From: Chryseobacterium scophthalmum
GTDB lineage: Bacteria; Bacteroidota; Bacteroidia; Flavobacteriales; Weeksellaceae
Assembly (NCBI RefSeq): GCF_900143185.1
Contig: NZ_FSRQ01000001.1
Location: 2,170,001 to 2,234,000, forward strand
Direction of reading: 5' to 3'
Length of the DNA: 64,000 bases
A program made the translations under genes and the position numbers. Positions 1-7,548 of this stretch are shown piece after piece; the first letter of the stretch is position 1; every line of letters begins with the position of its first letter. A model generated the notes under the pieces. The model did not search any database. It saw only the letters and a program-made list of their open reading frames with translations, and was not told where the DNA came from.

Positions 1-769
1 TTGCATTTTCACTATCTTCAATATCAATTAAATAACTTTCGGGACGCGGTTCATTTTCTTCGTCGAAATATCTGTTTAAAATATCTCCATCAACTGTTTT
101 CACTATTCTTTTTATGCTTGAACCGTTCTCCAGATCTTTTTCACCATTCATCCAGAAAGCATATTCCTTCTCTAAAGTATCGTAATATTTGATGTAAATA
201 TTTTCATCTTTCGTTGTTTCAAAAAGCAAATCGAGCATTAACGAAAAATAAGGTGGTTGAGAACGACTTAAGAAATGAGTTCTGCTCGCATTCGGCACAA
301 AACCGACAGTCTGAATTAAATAAGAACAGTTCTCAATGATATTTTCCATCATTTCTATTCTTCCGGAAGTTTGCAAACCCAACATAATGAAATAGCTATC
401 CCAATAAAAAAATTCGTTAAAACGCCCTCCAGGAACAATATAAGGCTTTGGAAGTTTTAATAAAGTTCCTTTTTCTTCGTAAGCTGTTCTGGTCAATTCG
501 TCCCAAAGTTTTTCGATATGCTCATCAATCGGTAATTGTGTTTCTCTTGTAATTGAAATTTTAATTCCTAAAAAATCGAAATTAGAAAGTACAAATTGTT
601 TTAAATCAAAACCTTCTGCATTTTTTTCATTTTCATATTTAGAATTAATTTCAGCAACAGAAAATAATGGAACCGCATCGGTCATTGTTTTTTGGTCTTC
701 AAAAATCTGAAACCTTTGAACCTCATCAAAAAGCGTTTGAATTTCGTTGATGTATAGTTGATTATTCAT
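1..769 (-). CDS. Trehalase, glycoside hydrolase family 37 (3' part cut by window edge)
   Basis: Hydrolyses alpha,alpha-trehalose to two glucose molecules. The first 256 codons are visible. Residues 113-127 read PGGRFNEFFYWDSYF, which matches trehalase signature 1 of family GH37 (PGGRFxExYxWDxY). The N-terminus (MNNQLYINEI) shows no signal peptide, so a cytoplasmic enzyme of TreF type is more likely than a periplasmic one. The start codon follows the stop of the upstream MFS transporter gene by 2 nt (TAA-ag-ATG), so the two are surely co-transcribed and the transporter probably brings in the sugar. The C-terminal half, with signature 2, lies outside the window. Confidence 0.92.
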   Translation of the reverse strand, partial: MNNQLYINEIQTLFDEVQRFQIFEDQKTMTDAVPLFSVAEINSKYENEKNAEGFDLKQFVLSNFDFLGIKISITRETQLPIDEHIEKLWDELTRTAYEEKGTLLKLPKPYIVPGGRFNEFFYWDSYFIMLGLQTSGRIEMMENIIENCSYLIQTVGFVPNASRTHFLSRSQPPYFSLMLDLLFETTKDENIYIKYYDTLEKEYAFWMNGEKDLENGSSIKRIVKTVDGDILNRYFDEENEPRPESYLIDIEDSENA

Positions 770-771
770 CT

Positions 772-2001
772 TTATTTTTTAGGATTTATTTTTAATTTAT
801 TCATGATAACTGCAGAAACAATCAGTAGCGAAAGCGGAATTAATGAAAGATAAAACGCCTGTTGTCCACTGAATTCCTGAAATACAAAACCGGTTATGAT
901 AGAACCTACCGTACCTCCGATTGCAGAAAAAACGACAATTAAACCAGCCATTGCGCTGTGTAAATATTTTGGGATCGATGCTAAGATCACAGAATTAATA
1001 CTCGGATAGATCGGAGCCAACAATCCACCCATTAATGGAAATAAATACACAACGAGCGGAGCGTTGAACCAATTGGTATTTGTATTAATATGAATGTTAT
1101 GAGTTAATGGTAAGACCAAAAGAATGCTTATTGCAAAGCCAACAACACAGAAAGAAACCACATAGATCCAACTGAATTTCTTAGAGAAAAAGCCTGATAA
1201 AAATCTTCCTAATGCAAAAGCTCCAGCTAAAACTGCTCCTGCCTGAATAGACATCGAGGTCGGAACTTTTAAAATTTCTTTATAAAAAGTAGGCGTCCAG
1301 GTCTGGAAACTTTGCTCCACCAAAACAAAAAGGAAAGCGCACAGCAAAAAGAACAATACTTTTTTGTAACTGAATAAGCTAATGCTGTTTTTTAAATCTC
1401 CAAGCAAATCTGTTTTCTCACTTTTTGCATCGCTTTCATTGAGCTTAGTAAAGAATAAAAACAAAAATGACAAGGTAGAAACTCCACCCAAAACCCAATA
1501 AACATTAAGCCAATGCGTAGATCTAGGATCATGATCATCAATAAAAAGACTAAATAAAACATTTCCCGCTAAAACTCCAATCATAAAAAAACCTTCCAGA
1601 TATCCCATAAAACTTGAGTGTTCTTTATCTGTATTGGTCACCAATCCGATTGAAGTAAAAACTGAAATTTTAATTAGCGCAAAAGAAATCCCAACAATGG
1701 TAAACAATAATTTGAAAAACCAGAAATCATTGGCAAAAGGCATCACAAAACACATACAGCTCACCAAAAACAATGCGATCAACATTGATTTTTTAATCCC
1801 GATTTTCGGTAAAAACGATGCTAAAATAAATGAGCAAATTGCAATCGGTAAATCTTTAAAACCCTCTAAAACACTTGCTGAAGATTTTGTAATTCCGAAG
1901 TTTTGCTGCATCTGTAAAATAACCGTTCCTACCGAATTCAAAAGAATTGCAAAAACGAAATAGTTTAAAAACAGAACCGCCTTGATGTTGAAATTTTTCA
2001 T
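772..2001 (-). CDS. MFS transporter, probably for trehalose or a related sugar
   Basis: Major facilitator of 409 residues with about 12 hydrophobic segments in two halves, separated by a charged central loop around residues 190-205 (KLNESDAKSEKTDLLGDL). Family membership is read from length, hydropathy and the segment ALGRFLSGFFSKK, the usual loop pattern at the start of the second half. It is the first gene of a two-gene unit with trehalase (2 nt gap), so import of trehalose or another disaccharide is the natural inference; the substrate cannot be read from sequence. A divergent AraC-type regulator starts 122 bp away and probably controls this unit. Confidence 0.85.
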   Translation of the reverse strand: MKNFNIKAVLFLNYFVFAILLNSVGTVILQMQQNFGITKSSASVLEGFKDLPIAICSFILASFLPKIGIKKSMLIALFLVSCMCFVMPFANDFWFFKLLFTIVGISFALIKISVFTSIGLVTNTDKEHSSFMGYLEGFFMIGVLAGNVLFSLFIDDHDPRSTHWLNVYWVLGGVSTLSFLFLFFTKLNESDAKSEKTDLLGDLKNSISLFSYKKVLFFLLCAFLFVLVEQSFQTWTPTFYKEILKVPTSMSIQAGAVLAGAFALGRFLSGFFSKKFSWIYVVSFCVVGFAISILLVLPLTHNIHINTNTNWFNAPLVVYLFPLMGGLLAPIYPSINSVILASIPKYLHSAMAGLIVVFSAIGGTVGSIITGFVFQEFSGQQAFYLSLIPLSLLIVSAVIMNKLKINPKK

Positions 2002-2039
2002 TAATTAATTTCTTGGTGGCTAAGATAGAAGCATTCCGG

Positions 2040-2065
2040 TTAACGGTAATTTAACACGGTAAATG
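2040..2065. promoter_or_regulatory. Possible AraC-type operator (direct repeats) in the divergent intergenic region
   Basis: The 122-bp region between the transporter and araC contains two direct near-repeats, AACGGTAA (2042-2049) and CACGGTAA (2055-2062), 13 bp apart. AraC-family activators often bind direct repeats near the -33 region. This is a weak, inferred call; no other strong repeat is seen in this gap. Confidence 0.3.
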
Positions 2066-2123
2066 AATATTTGAACTATATTAATATAATTCTTATTTTA
2101 GACAACAAAAGAAGGTTAATTAA

Positions 2124-3026
2124 ATGAAAGTTACATTTGAACGAGTGATCCCCAATGAAAAGAGTTCTTTTCGGACGATCCATAATAACTCTCCTATTTC
2201 AGAATTCAAATGGGAATATCATTATCATCCCGAAATTGAGCTTGTCTGTGTACTTTCCGGGAGCGGAACACGTCACGTCGGTTATCATAAAAGCAATTAT
2301 ACCAATGGTGATTTGGTTTTGATCGGTTCAAATATTCCACATTCCGGATTTGGTTTAAATTCAATTGATCCACATGAAGAAATTGTACTCCAGTTCAAAC
2401 AGGAAATTTTGCAGTTTCCAGAACAGGAAGTTGAAGCAAGATCCATCAAAGACTTACTGGAGCTTTCTAAATATGGTATAAAATTTCACCGAAAAATCAA
2501 AAAAGCAATGATTCCAAAATTGAGATTGATGCTGGAATCTGAAGGCTACAAAAGATATTTACTGTTGCTTGAAATCCTTTTTGAACTTTCACAATCTAAA
2601 GATTACGAGCTTTTGAATAACGAAATCATGCCTTACACCATCATTTCAAAAAATAAAACGAGGCTTGAAAATATTTTCACGTTTGTAGAACACAATTACG
2701 ACAAAGAAATCAATATTGAAGATGTCGCTAAATTGGCAAATCTTACACTTCCCGCATTCTGTAATTTCTTTAAAAAGGCAACTCAGATCACCTTTACAGA
2801 GTTTGTAAATAGATATCGTATCAACAAAGCATGCTTATTAATGGCGCAGGATAAAAGTATTTCTGAATGTAGCTACAGTTGCGGTTTTAACAATGTTAGT
2901 TATTTCAACAGAATGTTTAAAAAATATACAGAAAAAACACCTTCAGAGTTTATGAAGAATTTCTCGCACAGTAAAGTGAATGTAGATTTGAAGGTTGAAG
3001 AACCTAAAATAAAAATTGGATTTTAA
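2124..3026 (+). CDS. AraC-family transcriptional regulator with cupin sensor
   Basis: A 300-residue regulator. Residues about 1-110 form a cupin-like sensing domain (EYHYHPEIELVCV, then GDLVLIGSNIPH). Residues about 185-285 form the double helix-turn-helix domain (NIEDVAKLANLTLPAFCNFFKKAT; ISECSYSCGFNNVSYFNRMFKK). It is divergent from the transporter-trehalase pair and likely senses the sugar or a product. The gene ends directly against the first DnaA-box triplet: only 2 nt separate the TAA from the first box. Its last 100 codons recur downstream as two decayed copies, so this 3' end is part of a tandem repeat. Confidence 0.9.
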   Translation: MKVTFERVIPNEKSSFRTIHNNSPISEFKWEYHYHPEIELVCVLSGSGTRHVGYHKSNYTNGDLVLIGSNIPHSGFGLNSIDPHEEIVLQFKQEILQFPEQEVEARSIKDLLELSKYGIKFHRKIKKAMIPKLRLMLESEGYKRYLLLLEILFELSQSKDYELLNNEIMPYTIISKNKTRLENIFTFVEHNYDKEINIEDVAKLANLTLPAFCNFFKKATQITFTEFVNRYRINKACLLMAQDKSISECSYSCGFNNVSYFNRMFKKYTEKTPSEFMKNFSHSKVNVDLKVEEPKIKIGF

Positions 3027-3028
3027 AT

Positions 3029-3061
3029 TGTGGATAACTCTGTGGATAAAATTGTGGATAA
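3029..3061 (+). promoter_or_regulatory. DnaA-box triplet 1
   Basis: Three exact TGTGGATAA sites start at 3029, 3041 and 3053, a period of 12 bp. The first begins 2 nt after the araC stop codon. A weaker pair of opposed sites (TGTTGATAA at 3134 and TTTTCCACA at 3162) lies about 75-100 bp downstream. Confidence 0.85.
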
Positions 3062-3203
3062 CTTTACTACATTACAAGTTATTGATTTTAAATAACATAA
3101 GTTTAAAAATCGCTAAGATAATATTTTCCTCATTGTTGATAACCTATAAAGATATCAACAATTTTCCACAAAAACTTATTTCCCTTTAATTTAAAAATAC
3201 AGC

Positions 3204-3516
3204 GATGATAAAGAAATTAACATCGGAAGTATCTCAAAACTATTCAGTCTTATGCTTCTTTTTCTCTGTCAATTTTTTAAACCAGACTAAATTATAGTTA
3301 CAAAATTTGCAAATAGATCACATATTTACAAAGTATATTTTATTGATAATATCCGAAAAAGTACTTCTCAATACATTTACAGCCTTAGTTTTAAAAACCT
3401 CACCTATTTTAGTAAAATGTAAAAATATATTCAAAAGACATCTTACGAGTTTATTTTAATAAAAAGTTAAATGTGACTTGAAAATTCAAAAAACTTAAAA
3501 TAAAATCAGCTTTTAA
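3204..3516 (+). pseudogene. Decayed copy 1 of the araC helix-turn-helix end
   Basis: Reading from GAT at 3207 gives DKEINIGSISKLFSLML and LCQFFKP, then stops, then TKFANRSHIYK, KSTSQYIYSLSFKNLTYF and KYIQKTSYEF. The intact upstream regulator reads DKEINIEDVAKLANLTL, FCNFFKK, TEFVNRYRINK, KSISECSYSCGFNNVSYF and KYTEKTPSEF at the matching places. Several in-frame stops and single-codon gaps show decay. Even the last codons match (LKIKSAF-stop in a shifted frame against PKIKIGF-stop), and a DnaA-box triplet follows at the same distance as in the intact copy. Confidence 0.8.
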
Positions 3517-3518
3517 AT

Positions 3519-3551
3519 TGTGGATAATGATGTGGATAAAATTGTGGATAA
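3519..3551 (+). promoter_or_regulatory. DnaA-box triplet 2
   Basis: Three exact TGTGGATAA sites at 3519, 3531 and 3543. Spacing is 12 bp, and the cluster is exactly 490 bp after triplet 1. It follows the TAA-like end of decayed copy 1 by 2 nt, as triplet 1 follows araC. Confidence 0.85.
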
Positions 3552-3688
3552 CTCAAAAACATTATAAAATATCTATCTATAAGCTATCTAGAAGGCTATT
3601 TTTAAAAATAACAAGATTCTATATTGTTAGTAACTTATGAAGATATTAATAGTACTTATCTAAAAACAACCTCCATTTATGAAAGTAC

Positions 3689-3986
3689 AATTACAATAAA
3701 GAGATCAATAATGAAATTATCACCCAATTGATCAATCCTACATTATTTAAGCGGTTCAAATTACATTTACACAGCAAGTACACCGATATGATACAACAAA
3801 ACATATCGCAGATAACAAAGGATAAAAGTATTTCAGAATTAACAATACAACTCTATATATCAAATACTTAAATATTTTAACAATCCGCAAAAGTGAATTT
3901 AAATGACGTCTTATGAACTGAGGAACAATATATCATACAACAATTTAAAAGCTGAAAACGACCCTAAAATTAAAACCAAATTTTAA
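3689..3986 (+). pseudogene. Decayed copy 2 of the araC helix-turn-helix end
   Basis: Translation from 3689 gives NYNKEINNEIITQLINPTLF and later KDKSISEL. The intact gene has NYDKEINIEDVAKLANLTLP and QDKSISEC. At the end, NLKAENDPKIKTKF-stop matches VDLKVEEPKIKIGF-stop. About eight codons are missing in the middle and stops interrupt the remainder. At DNA level GGATAAAAGTATTTC is identical in both. It is more diverged than copy 1, but the unit length is kept to within 1 bp. Confidence 0.75.
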
Positions 3987-4007
3987 ACATATTTATCAAC
4001 AATAAAT

Positions 4008-4040
4008 TGTGGATAAGTCTGTGGATAACTTTGTGGACAA
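4008..4040 (+). promoter_or_regulatory. DnaA-box triplet 3
   Basis: TGTGGATAA at 4008 and 4020, and TGTGGACAA at 4032. The 12-bp spacing is kept. The cluster lies 489 bp after triplet 2. A reverse-orientation weak box, TTATCAACA, is at 3993-4001. Confidence 0.82.
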
Positions 4041-4059
4041 CATTTAGCCTAATCAATAA

Positions 4060-4190
4060 TAGACTATCTATCAATTAGATAATATTATTTTTCTCAATTG
4101 AAATTAGAAAAAAAATAATTAATTCTAATTTTTATTAAATTTTATAAATTAAAGATTTTCAATAAGTTGATAAAAAAGAAAATTTTCACA
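4060..4190. other. Very AT-rich stretch, candidate DNA unwinding element
   Basis: Between DnaA-box triplets 3 and 4 lies about 130 bp made almost only of A and T, including long runs such as AATAATTAATTCTAA. No open reading frame or hairpin explains it. Position beside the boxes suggests an easily melted element; this is inference. Confidence 0.45.
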
Positions 4191-4200
4191 CTAAGATAGT

Positions 4201-4232
4201 TGTGGAAACTATGTGGATAAAATTGTGGATAA
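4201..4232 (+). promoter_or_regulatory. DnaA-box cluster 4 (short, partly degenerate)
   Basis: TGTGGAAAC at 4201, then exact TGTGGATAA at 4212 and 4224. The last two keep the 12-bp spacing and the first is 11 bp away. The following bases (ACTCAGAAACATT) match those after triplet 2 (ACTCAAAAACATT), so this is a fourth, shortened unit only about 190 bp after the third. Confidence 0.78.
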
Positions 4233-4263
4233 CTCAGAAACATTCTGATTATCAATAATAAAA

Positions 4264-4293
4264 CAAAAAAAGCTATCCCCAAAAGGACAGCTT
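4264..4293 (-). terminator. Intrinsic terminator of the redoxin gene
   Basis: Stem AAGCTATCC / GGACAGCTT with one mismatch, followed on the - strand by a run of T. It lies 48 bp after the stop codon of the redoxin gene and separates it from the DnaA-box region. Confidence 0.7.
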
Positions 4294-4340
4294 ATATATT
4301 ATTTGCAAGAAAAATTAACCTGCAACAATCAACTTTAAAA

Positions 4341-4895
4341 TTATTTCCACTTTATATTGCAACCCATGCTCGGTCTCTGAATTTCTTCCTGAGGCTCACC
4401 GATTAAAAGGTTTTCAAAAGCAATAATTAAATCTTCTCCAGTCACTTCTTTATGATTTCCAGGTCTTGAATCATCCATCTGACCTCTGTAAATAAGGTCT
4501 AATTTATCATCAAAAAAAAAGAAATCCGGCGTGCAAGCTGCATCGTAAGCTTTTGCAATTGCCTGGCTTTCGTCATATAAATAAGGAAAATCAAATTTTC
4601 TTTCGATTTGAAACTCAATCATTTTTTCCGGAGAATCTGCAGGATATTTTTCTACGTTATTAGAATTGATCGCAATAAATTCAATTCCCGCCTCATTATA
4701 ATCTTCATACAGTTCTGTCAACTTATCAATAATGTGAAGTACAAACGGACAGTGATTGCACATAAAAATCACCAATGTACCTTTTTCACCTTTCAAATCA
4801 TCTAATGACTGAACTTCATTGCTTTTTGAAGGATTCGGAAGTTCAAAAAACGGAGCTTTTGTACCTAATGCCAACATATTTGAGGGAGTATTCAT
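4341..4895 (-). CDS. Thioredoxin-fold protein of the AhpC/TSA-redoxin type
   Basis: A 184-residue cytoplasmic redox protein. It has the redoxin N-terminus (LGTKAPFFELPNP), an active-site motif CNHC in VIFMCNHCPFV, and the cis-proline loop ACTPDFFFFD. Proteins of this form are common in Bacteroidota as thioredoxin-family peroxidase-like enzymes; the substrate is not known. The start is placed at the ATG of MNTPSNMLALG. An upstream in-frame ATG would add MWINKKD, which does not look like part of the fold. Single gene with its own terminator. Confidence 0.82.
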   Translation of the reverse strand: MNTPSNMLALGTKAPFFELPNPSKSNEVQSLDDLKGEKGTLVIFMCNHCPFVLHIIDKLTELYEDYNEAGIEFIAINSNNVEKYPADSPEKMIEFQIERKFDFPYLYDESQAIAKAYDAACTPDFFFFDDKLDLIYRGQMDDSRPGNHKEVTGEDLIIAFENLLIGEPQEEIQRPSMGCNIKWK

Positions 4896-4934
4896 ATCTT
4901 TTTTATTTATCCACAAAGATAAAGATTTCTTTTC

Positions 4935-5114
4935 TTATCTAAGAGGGAAGCCCGAAGTTGGATGATGGAAGTTTAATAAGTTTTTTTTGAAAAGATCAAT
5001 CAATCGAGTTAGACTATGTAATCTATCTATTTTTACAATAATATTAAAATTTTCTCTGCAAGCTCCCATTGTTTCAGCATTCAGTAAATTATAATAGTTC
5101 ACCAAGTCTTCCAT
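4935..5114 (-). CDS. Short hypothetical protein or gene remnant (59 aa)
   Basis: The gap between the redoxin and the TetR gene contains a 59-codon frame starting MEDLVNYYNLLNAETMG and ending HHPTSGFPLR. It has no signal peptide or known motif. The tail resembles low-information read-through of intergenic repeat DNA rather than a folded end, so this may be a remnant. Reported with low confidence. Confidence 0.25.
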   Translation of the reverse strand: MEDLVNYYNLLNAETMGACRENFNIIVKIDRLHSLTRLIDLFKKNLLNFHHPTSGFPLR

Positions 5115-5170
5115 AAAAAATTAAATCTTAAAATTTGTTTGGAAGATGTATTTAAAAGTTTGTAGTTTTG

Positions 5171-5183
5171 CTAACACTGTTAG
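5171..5183. promoter_or_regulatory. TetR operator O1 (upstream of the regulator)
   Basis: Perfect 13-bp palindrome CTAACACTGTTAG with a central C, ending 11 bp before the ATG of the TetR gene. The same motif occurs three more times upstream of the efflux operon, so the regulator probably represses itself from here. Confidence 0.75.
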
Positions 5184-5194
5184 TAAATAAAATC

Positions 5195-5791
5195 ATGGGC
5201 TTACATGAACGTCGTCAAAGAGAAAAAGAATCTATCCGTGCAAATATTTTGCAGGCTGCATTCACTTTGGCTAAAACTGACGGTTGGGCATCGCTTTCTA
5301 TTCGTAAAATAGCTGATGCGATTGAGTACAGTGCTCCTGTTGTTTATGATCATTTCGAAAACAAAGAAGCGATTTTATATGAAATTTCTATCAACGGATT
5401 TCATTGCCTTCAAATAGAATTACTAAAAGCTCAGAAAAAACACGAAAGTCCGGAAGATCAATTGACAGCAATTGTAGACGCTTATTGGAATTTTGCCTTT
5501 AAGAATAAAGAATATTACCAATTGATGTTCGGTTTGGGAATGCAGTGTAGCGGAAAAGGTTTAATGAAAGAAGAGTTTTCTTCTTTTCAGGATATGATTT
5601 TCGATTGTACTTATGAAATTATCAAGAAAAAAGGATCAAATGAAGACAGTGCTTGTCACTCTTCTCACGCTTTATTTTCTGCAGTTCATGGATTGATTTC
5701 GATTATGATGATGAGAAATGATGATATTCCTTCAACGATGAACAAAACTACTTTAGACGAAACGGTTTCGGCTTTTATTAAATCTTTGTAA
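5195..5791 (+). CDS. TetR-family repressor, likely regulator of the RND efflux operon
   Basis: A 198-residue TetR/AcrR protein. The N-terminal helix-turn-helix reads ILQAAFTLAKTDGWASLS then IRKIADAIEYSAPVVYDHF with the usual F-xNKEA ending (FENKEAILYEI). The C-terminal part is a ligand-binding helical domain with a WHG-type region (IVDAYWNFAFKNKEYYQLM). ATG at 5195 is chosen because a TTG 27 bp upstream would put the operator inside the coding region. It directly precedes a three-gene RND efflux system and its palindromic operator recurs there, so it most likely senses a toxic compound and releases the pump genes. Confidence 0.9.
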   Translation: MGLHERRQREKESIRANILQAAFTLAKTDGWASLSIRKIADAIEYSAPVVYDHFENKEAILYEISINGFHCLQIELLKAQKKHESPEDQLTAIVDAYWNFAFKNKEYYQLMFGLGMQCSGKGLMKEEFSSFQDMIFDCTYEIIKKKGSNEDSACHSSHALFSAVHGLISIMMMRNDDIPSTMNKTTLDETVSAFIKSL

Positions 5792-5810
5792 ATTTTTTTT
5801 GAACTAAAAA

Positions 5811-5823
5811 TTAACACTGTTAG
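5811..5823. promoter_or_regulatory. TetR operator O2
   Basis: TTAACACTGTTAG followed by GGAAAAGTAACACG, i.e. the full palindrome and then a TAACAC half site. It lies 19 bp after the TetR stop codon, first of three sites before the efflux adaptor gene. Confidence 0.7.
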
Positions 5824-5930
5824 GAAAAGTAACACGAAACAATTAACATAATTTAAATTAAAAATAAAAGACTTTAAAAATGAAATACGATTTTTTTACA
5901 TTATTTCTTGCCATTTTTTTTTCCTTCTCA

Positions 5931-5943
5931 TTAACACTGTTAA
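5931..5943. promoter_or_regulatory. TetR operator O3
   Basis: TTAACACTGTTAA followed by GAAAAATAACACG, so palindrome plus half site again. It starts 120 bp after O2. It sits inside a 33-codon frame beginning at 5880 (MKYDFFTLFLAIFF) that I do not regard as a gene. Confidence 0.7.
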
Positions 5944-6054
5944 GAAAAATAACACGCAAAACCACTCAACCAAAAACTTAACTCCAAAATTGTAATCATG
6001 GAAATGACAATCTAAACCACCAGTTAAAATCAGGTTATTTTTTTGACTTCTCAA

Positions 6055-6067
6055 TTAACACTGTTAG
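6055..6067. promoter_or_regulatory. TetR operator O4
   Basis: TTAACACTGTTAG followed by AAAATATAACATG. It starts 124 bp after O3 and 72 bp before the adaptor start codon. A TTGACT sequence 12 bp upstream (6043-6048) could belong to the operon promoter, which this operator would cover. Confidence 0.72.
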
Positions 6068-6138
6068 AAAATATAACATGATTTAAAATAAAAACAACAT
6101 TACTTAAATTAACACTTCATTAAAAAATAAAACTTAAA

Positions 6139-7299
6139 ATGAAAACAACTGCAAAAGCAAAATTAATCGTACTTATATCGAGTATCATTCTTTTACAAAA
6201 TTGCACAAAAGCAGCAGAAGGTACCAATGCCGCTCCACCCGCTCCAGAATTGCCAGTTTATACTGTTACTACATCTCCAGCAACAATATATCAGGAATTT
6301 CCAACCGCATTGGAAGGAAAAAACAATGTGGAAATAAGATCTCAGGTTGACGGATATTTAGATAAAATTTATGTAGAAGAAGGTGCTTATGTAAGAGCCG
6401 GACAAGCTTTATTTAAAATAGATTCAAGAGCTTACGGAGAGCAGATGAATATGGCCAATGCCAATTTACAGGTTGCCAATGCCAATATTCAAAAAGCAAA
6501 AGTTGAGGTTGACAGACTTGAACCTCTTGTATCTGCAAAAGTAGTTTCTGAAGTACAGTTGAGAACTGCAAAAGCAAATTACGCAGCAGCTGTTGCTGCG
6601 GCTTCACAAGCAAGAGCTTCAGTTGGTGGCGCAAAAATCAATGTAGGATTTACAACGATTACCGCACCAGTAAGTGGATACATCGGAAGAATTCCTTACA
6701 AAAAAGGAAGTTTAATTTCAAGAACAGATGCCAATCCGTTGACTTTATTATCAGACATCAGTGAAATTTATGCGTACTTCTCTTTAAGTGAACTTGATTT
6801 TATCGGTTTTCAGAAAAAATATCCCGGAGCAACTTTAAACGAAAAACTTAAAAATATGCCTATGGTAGATTTGGTGATTGCCGACAACACTACATATCCT
6901 GAAAAAGGTAAAATGAGCATTGTTGACGGACAGTTTGATAAAACTACAGGTGCAATCAGTGTTCGTGCCGTTTTTCCAAATGCAAACGGGGCTTTGAGAA
7001 CAGGAAATACAGGTAGAGTTCGTATGCCACAATTATTCGCCAATACGCTTGTTATTCCACAAGAATCAACTTTCGAAATACAGGATAAAACCTATGTTTA
7101 TATTGTTGGAAAGGATAAAAAAGTAACCAGCAAGCCTATAACAATTTCTGGAAAAACAGACAGTTATTATTTTATTTCTGAAGGACTTGCAGCAGGTGAA
7201 AAAATTGTTTACACAGGAATTGGTGCATTGAAAGATGGCGTTATGATTCAACCAAAAACAATTTCTTCCGACAGTCTTTTGAAAGCAAGACCATTGTAA
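6139..7299 (+). CDS. RND efflux periplasmic adaptor (membrane fusion protein)
   Basis: A 386-residue AcrA/MexA-type adaptor linking an inner-membrane RND pump to an outer-membrane channel. It begins with a lipoprotein signal (IILLQNC, acylated Cys at 22). It then shows the biotinyl-lipoyl half (VEIRSQVDGYLDKIYVEEG), a coiled-coil hairpin rich in Ala, Glu and Lys (residues about 105-160), the second lipoyl half (TTITAPVSGYIGRIPYKKG) and a beta-barrel and proximal domain. It lies downstream of the operators of the TetR regulator and upstream of the pump and channel genes in the same direction. Confidence 0.93.
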   Translation: MKTTAKAKLIVLISSIILLQNCTKAAEGTNAAPPAPELPVYTVTTSPATIYQEFPTALEGKNNVEIRSQVDGYLDKIYVEEGAYVRAGQALFKIDSRAYGEQMNMANANLQVANANIQKAKVEVDRLEPLVSAKVVSEVQLRTAKANYAAAVAAASQARASVGGAKINVGFTTITAPVSGYIGRIPYKKGSLISRTDANPLTLLSDISEIYAYFSLSELDFIGFQKKYPGATLNEKLKNMPMVDLVIADNTTYPEKGKMSIVDGQFDKTTGAISVRAVFPNANGALRTGNTGRVRMPQLFANTLVIPQESTFEIQDKTYVYIVGKDKKVTSKPITISGKTDSYYFISEGLAAGEKIVYTGIGALKDGVMIQPKTISSDSLLKARPL

Positions 7300-7315
7300 A
7301 AACCGTTTAAATTTT

Positions 7316-7510
7316 AACCACAAAAGTCACAAAATATTTTTTTCTGTTTGAAAAAGTAGAATGCTAAAATTATAAAGTTCACAAAAACGAAGATCAAAGA
7401 TTTTCAAAACTAATGTGTTCTTTTTAAAAGCAATACTTAAAACTTAATGTGACTAATGTGTTTAAAAACTATTGTGTCTTTTGACTTCGTCGAATCTTCG
7501 ATTTGTGGTA
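7316..7510. repeat. Degenerate inverted-repeat element between adaptor and pump genes
   Basis: The 249-bp gap is bounded by AACCACAAAAGTCACAAAA at the left and its imperfect reverse (TGTGTCTTTTG ... TTTGTGGTAA) at the right. The right arm is interrupted by a small palindrome, CGTCGAATCTTCG. A related pair of arms with GCAAAAG occurs near 38.5 kb. It looks like a miniature non-coding element inserted within the efflux operon. Confidence 0.5.
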
Positions 7511-7548
7511 AGAACATAGTTTAAACAACATTAAAAAATAAACTTCTT

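Larger units (their letters stand above)
3027..4235. other. DnaA-box array in tandem ~490-bp units: candidate oriC or DnaA-titration locus
   Basis: This stretch has no intact gene. It contains ten exact TGTGGATAA sites, the reverse complement of the DnaA-box consensus TTATCCACA, all in the same orientation, plus two near matches at the ends of clusters (TGTGGACAA, TGTGGAAAC) and single weaker sites such as TGTTGATAA at 3134, TTTTCCACA at 3162 and TTATCAACA at 3993. The sites fall into four clusters. Within three clusters the spacing is exactly 12 bp. Cluster starts 3029, 3519 and 4008 are 490 and 489 bp apart. A very AT-rich stretch (about 4060-4190) lies between clusters three and four, as expected of an unwinding element. 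No dnaA or dnaN gene is nearby, so a titration site remains an alternative to an origin. Confidence 0.75.

Noticed and set aside
3029..4232. Plasmid-type iteron array
   Set aside because: No replication initiator gene nearby, and the repeat is the DnaA-box consensus itself rather than a longer iteron.
5880..5981. 33-codon frame MKYDFFTLFLAIFF
   Set aside because: It contains operator O3 and has no support other than an ATG; probably chance in AT-rich DNA.
5811..6067. CRISPR-like array
   Set aside because: Only three short repeats with ~107-bp non-unique spacers; they are palindromic operators matching the site before tetR.
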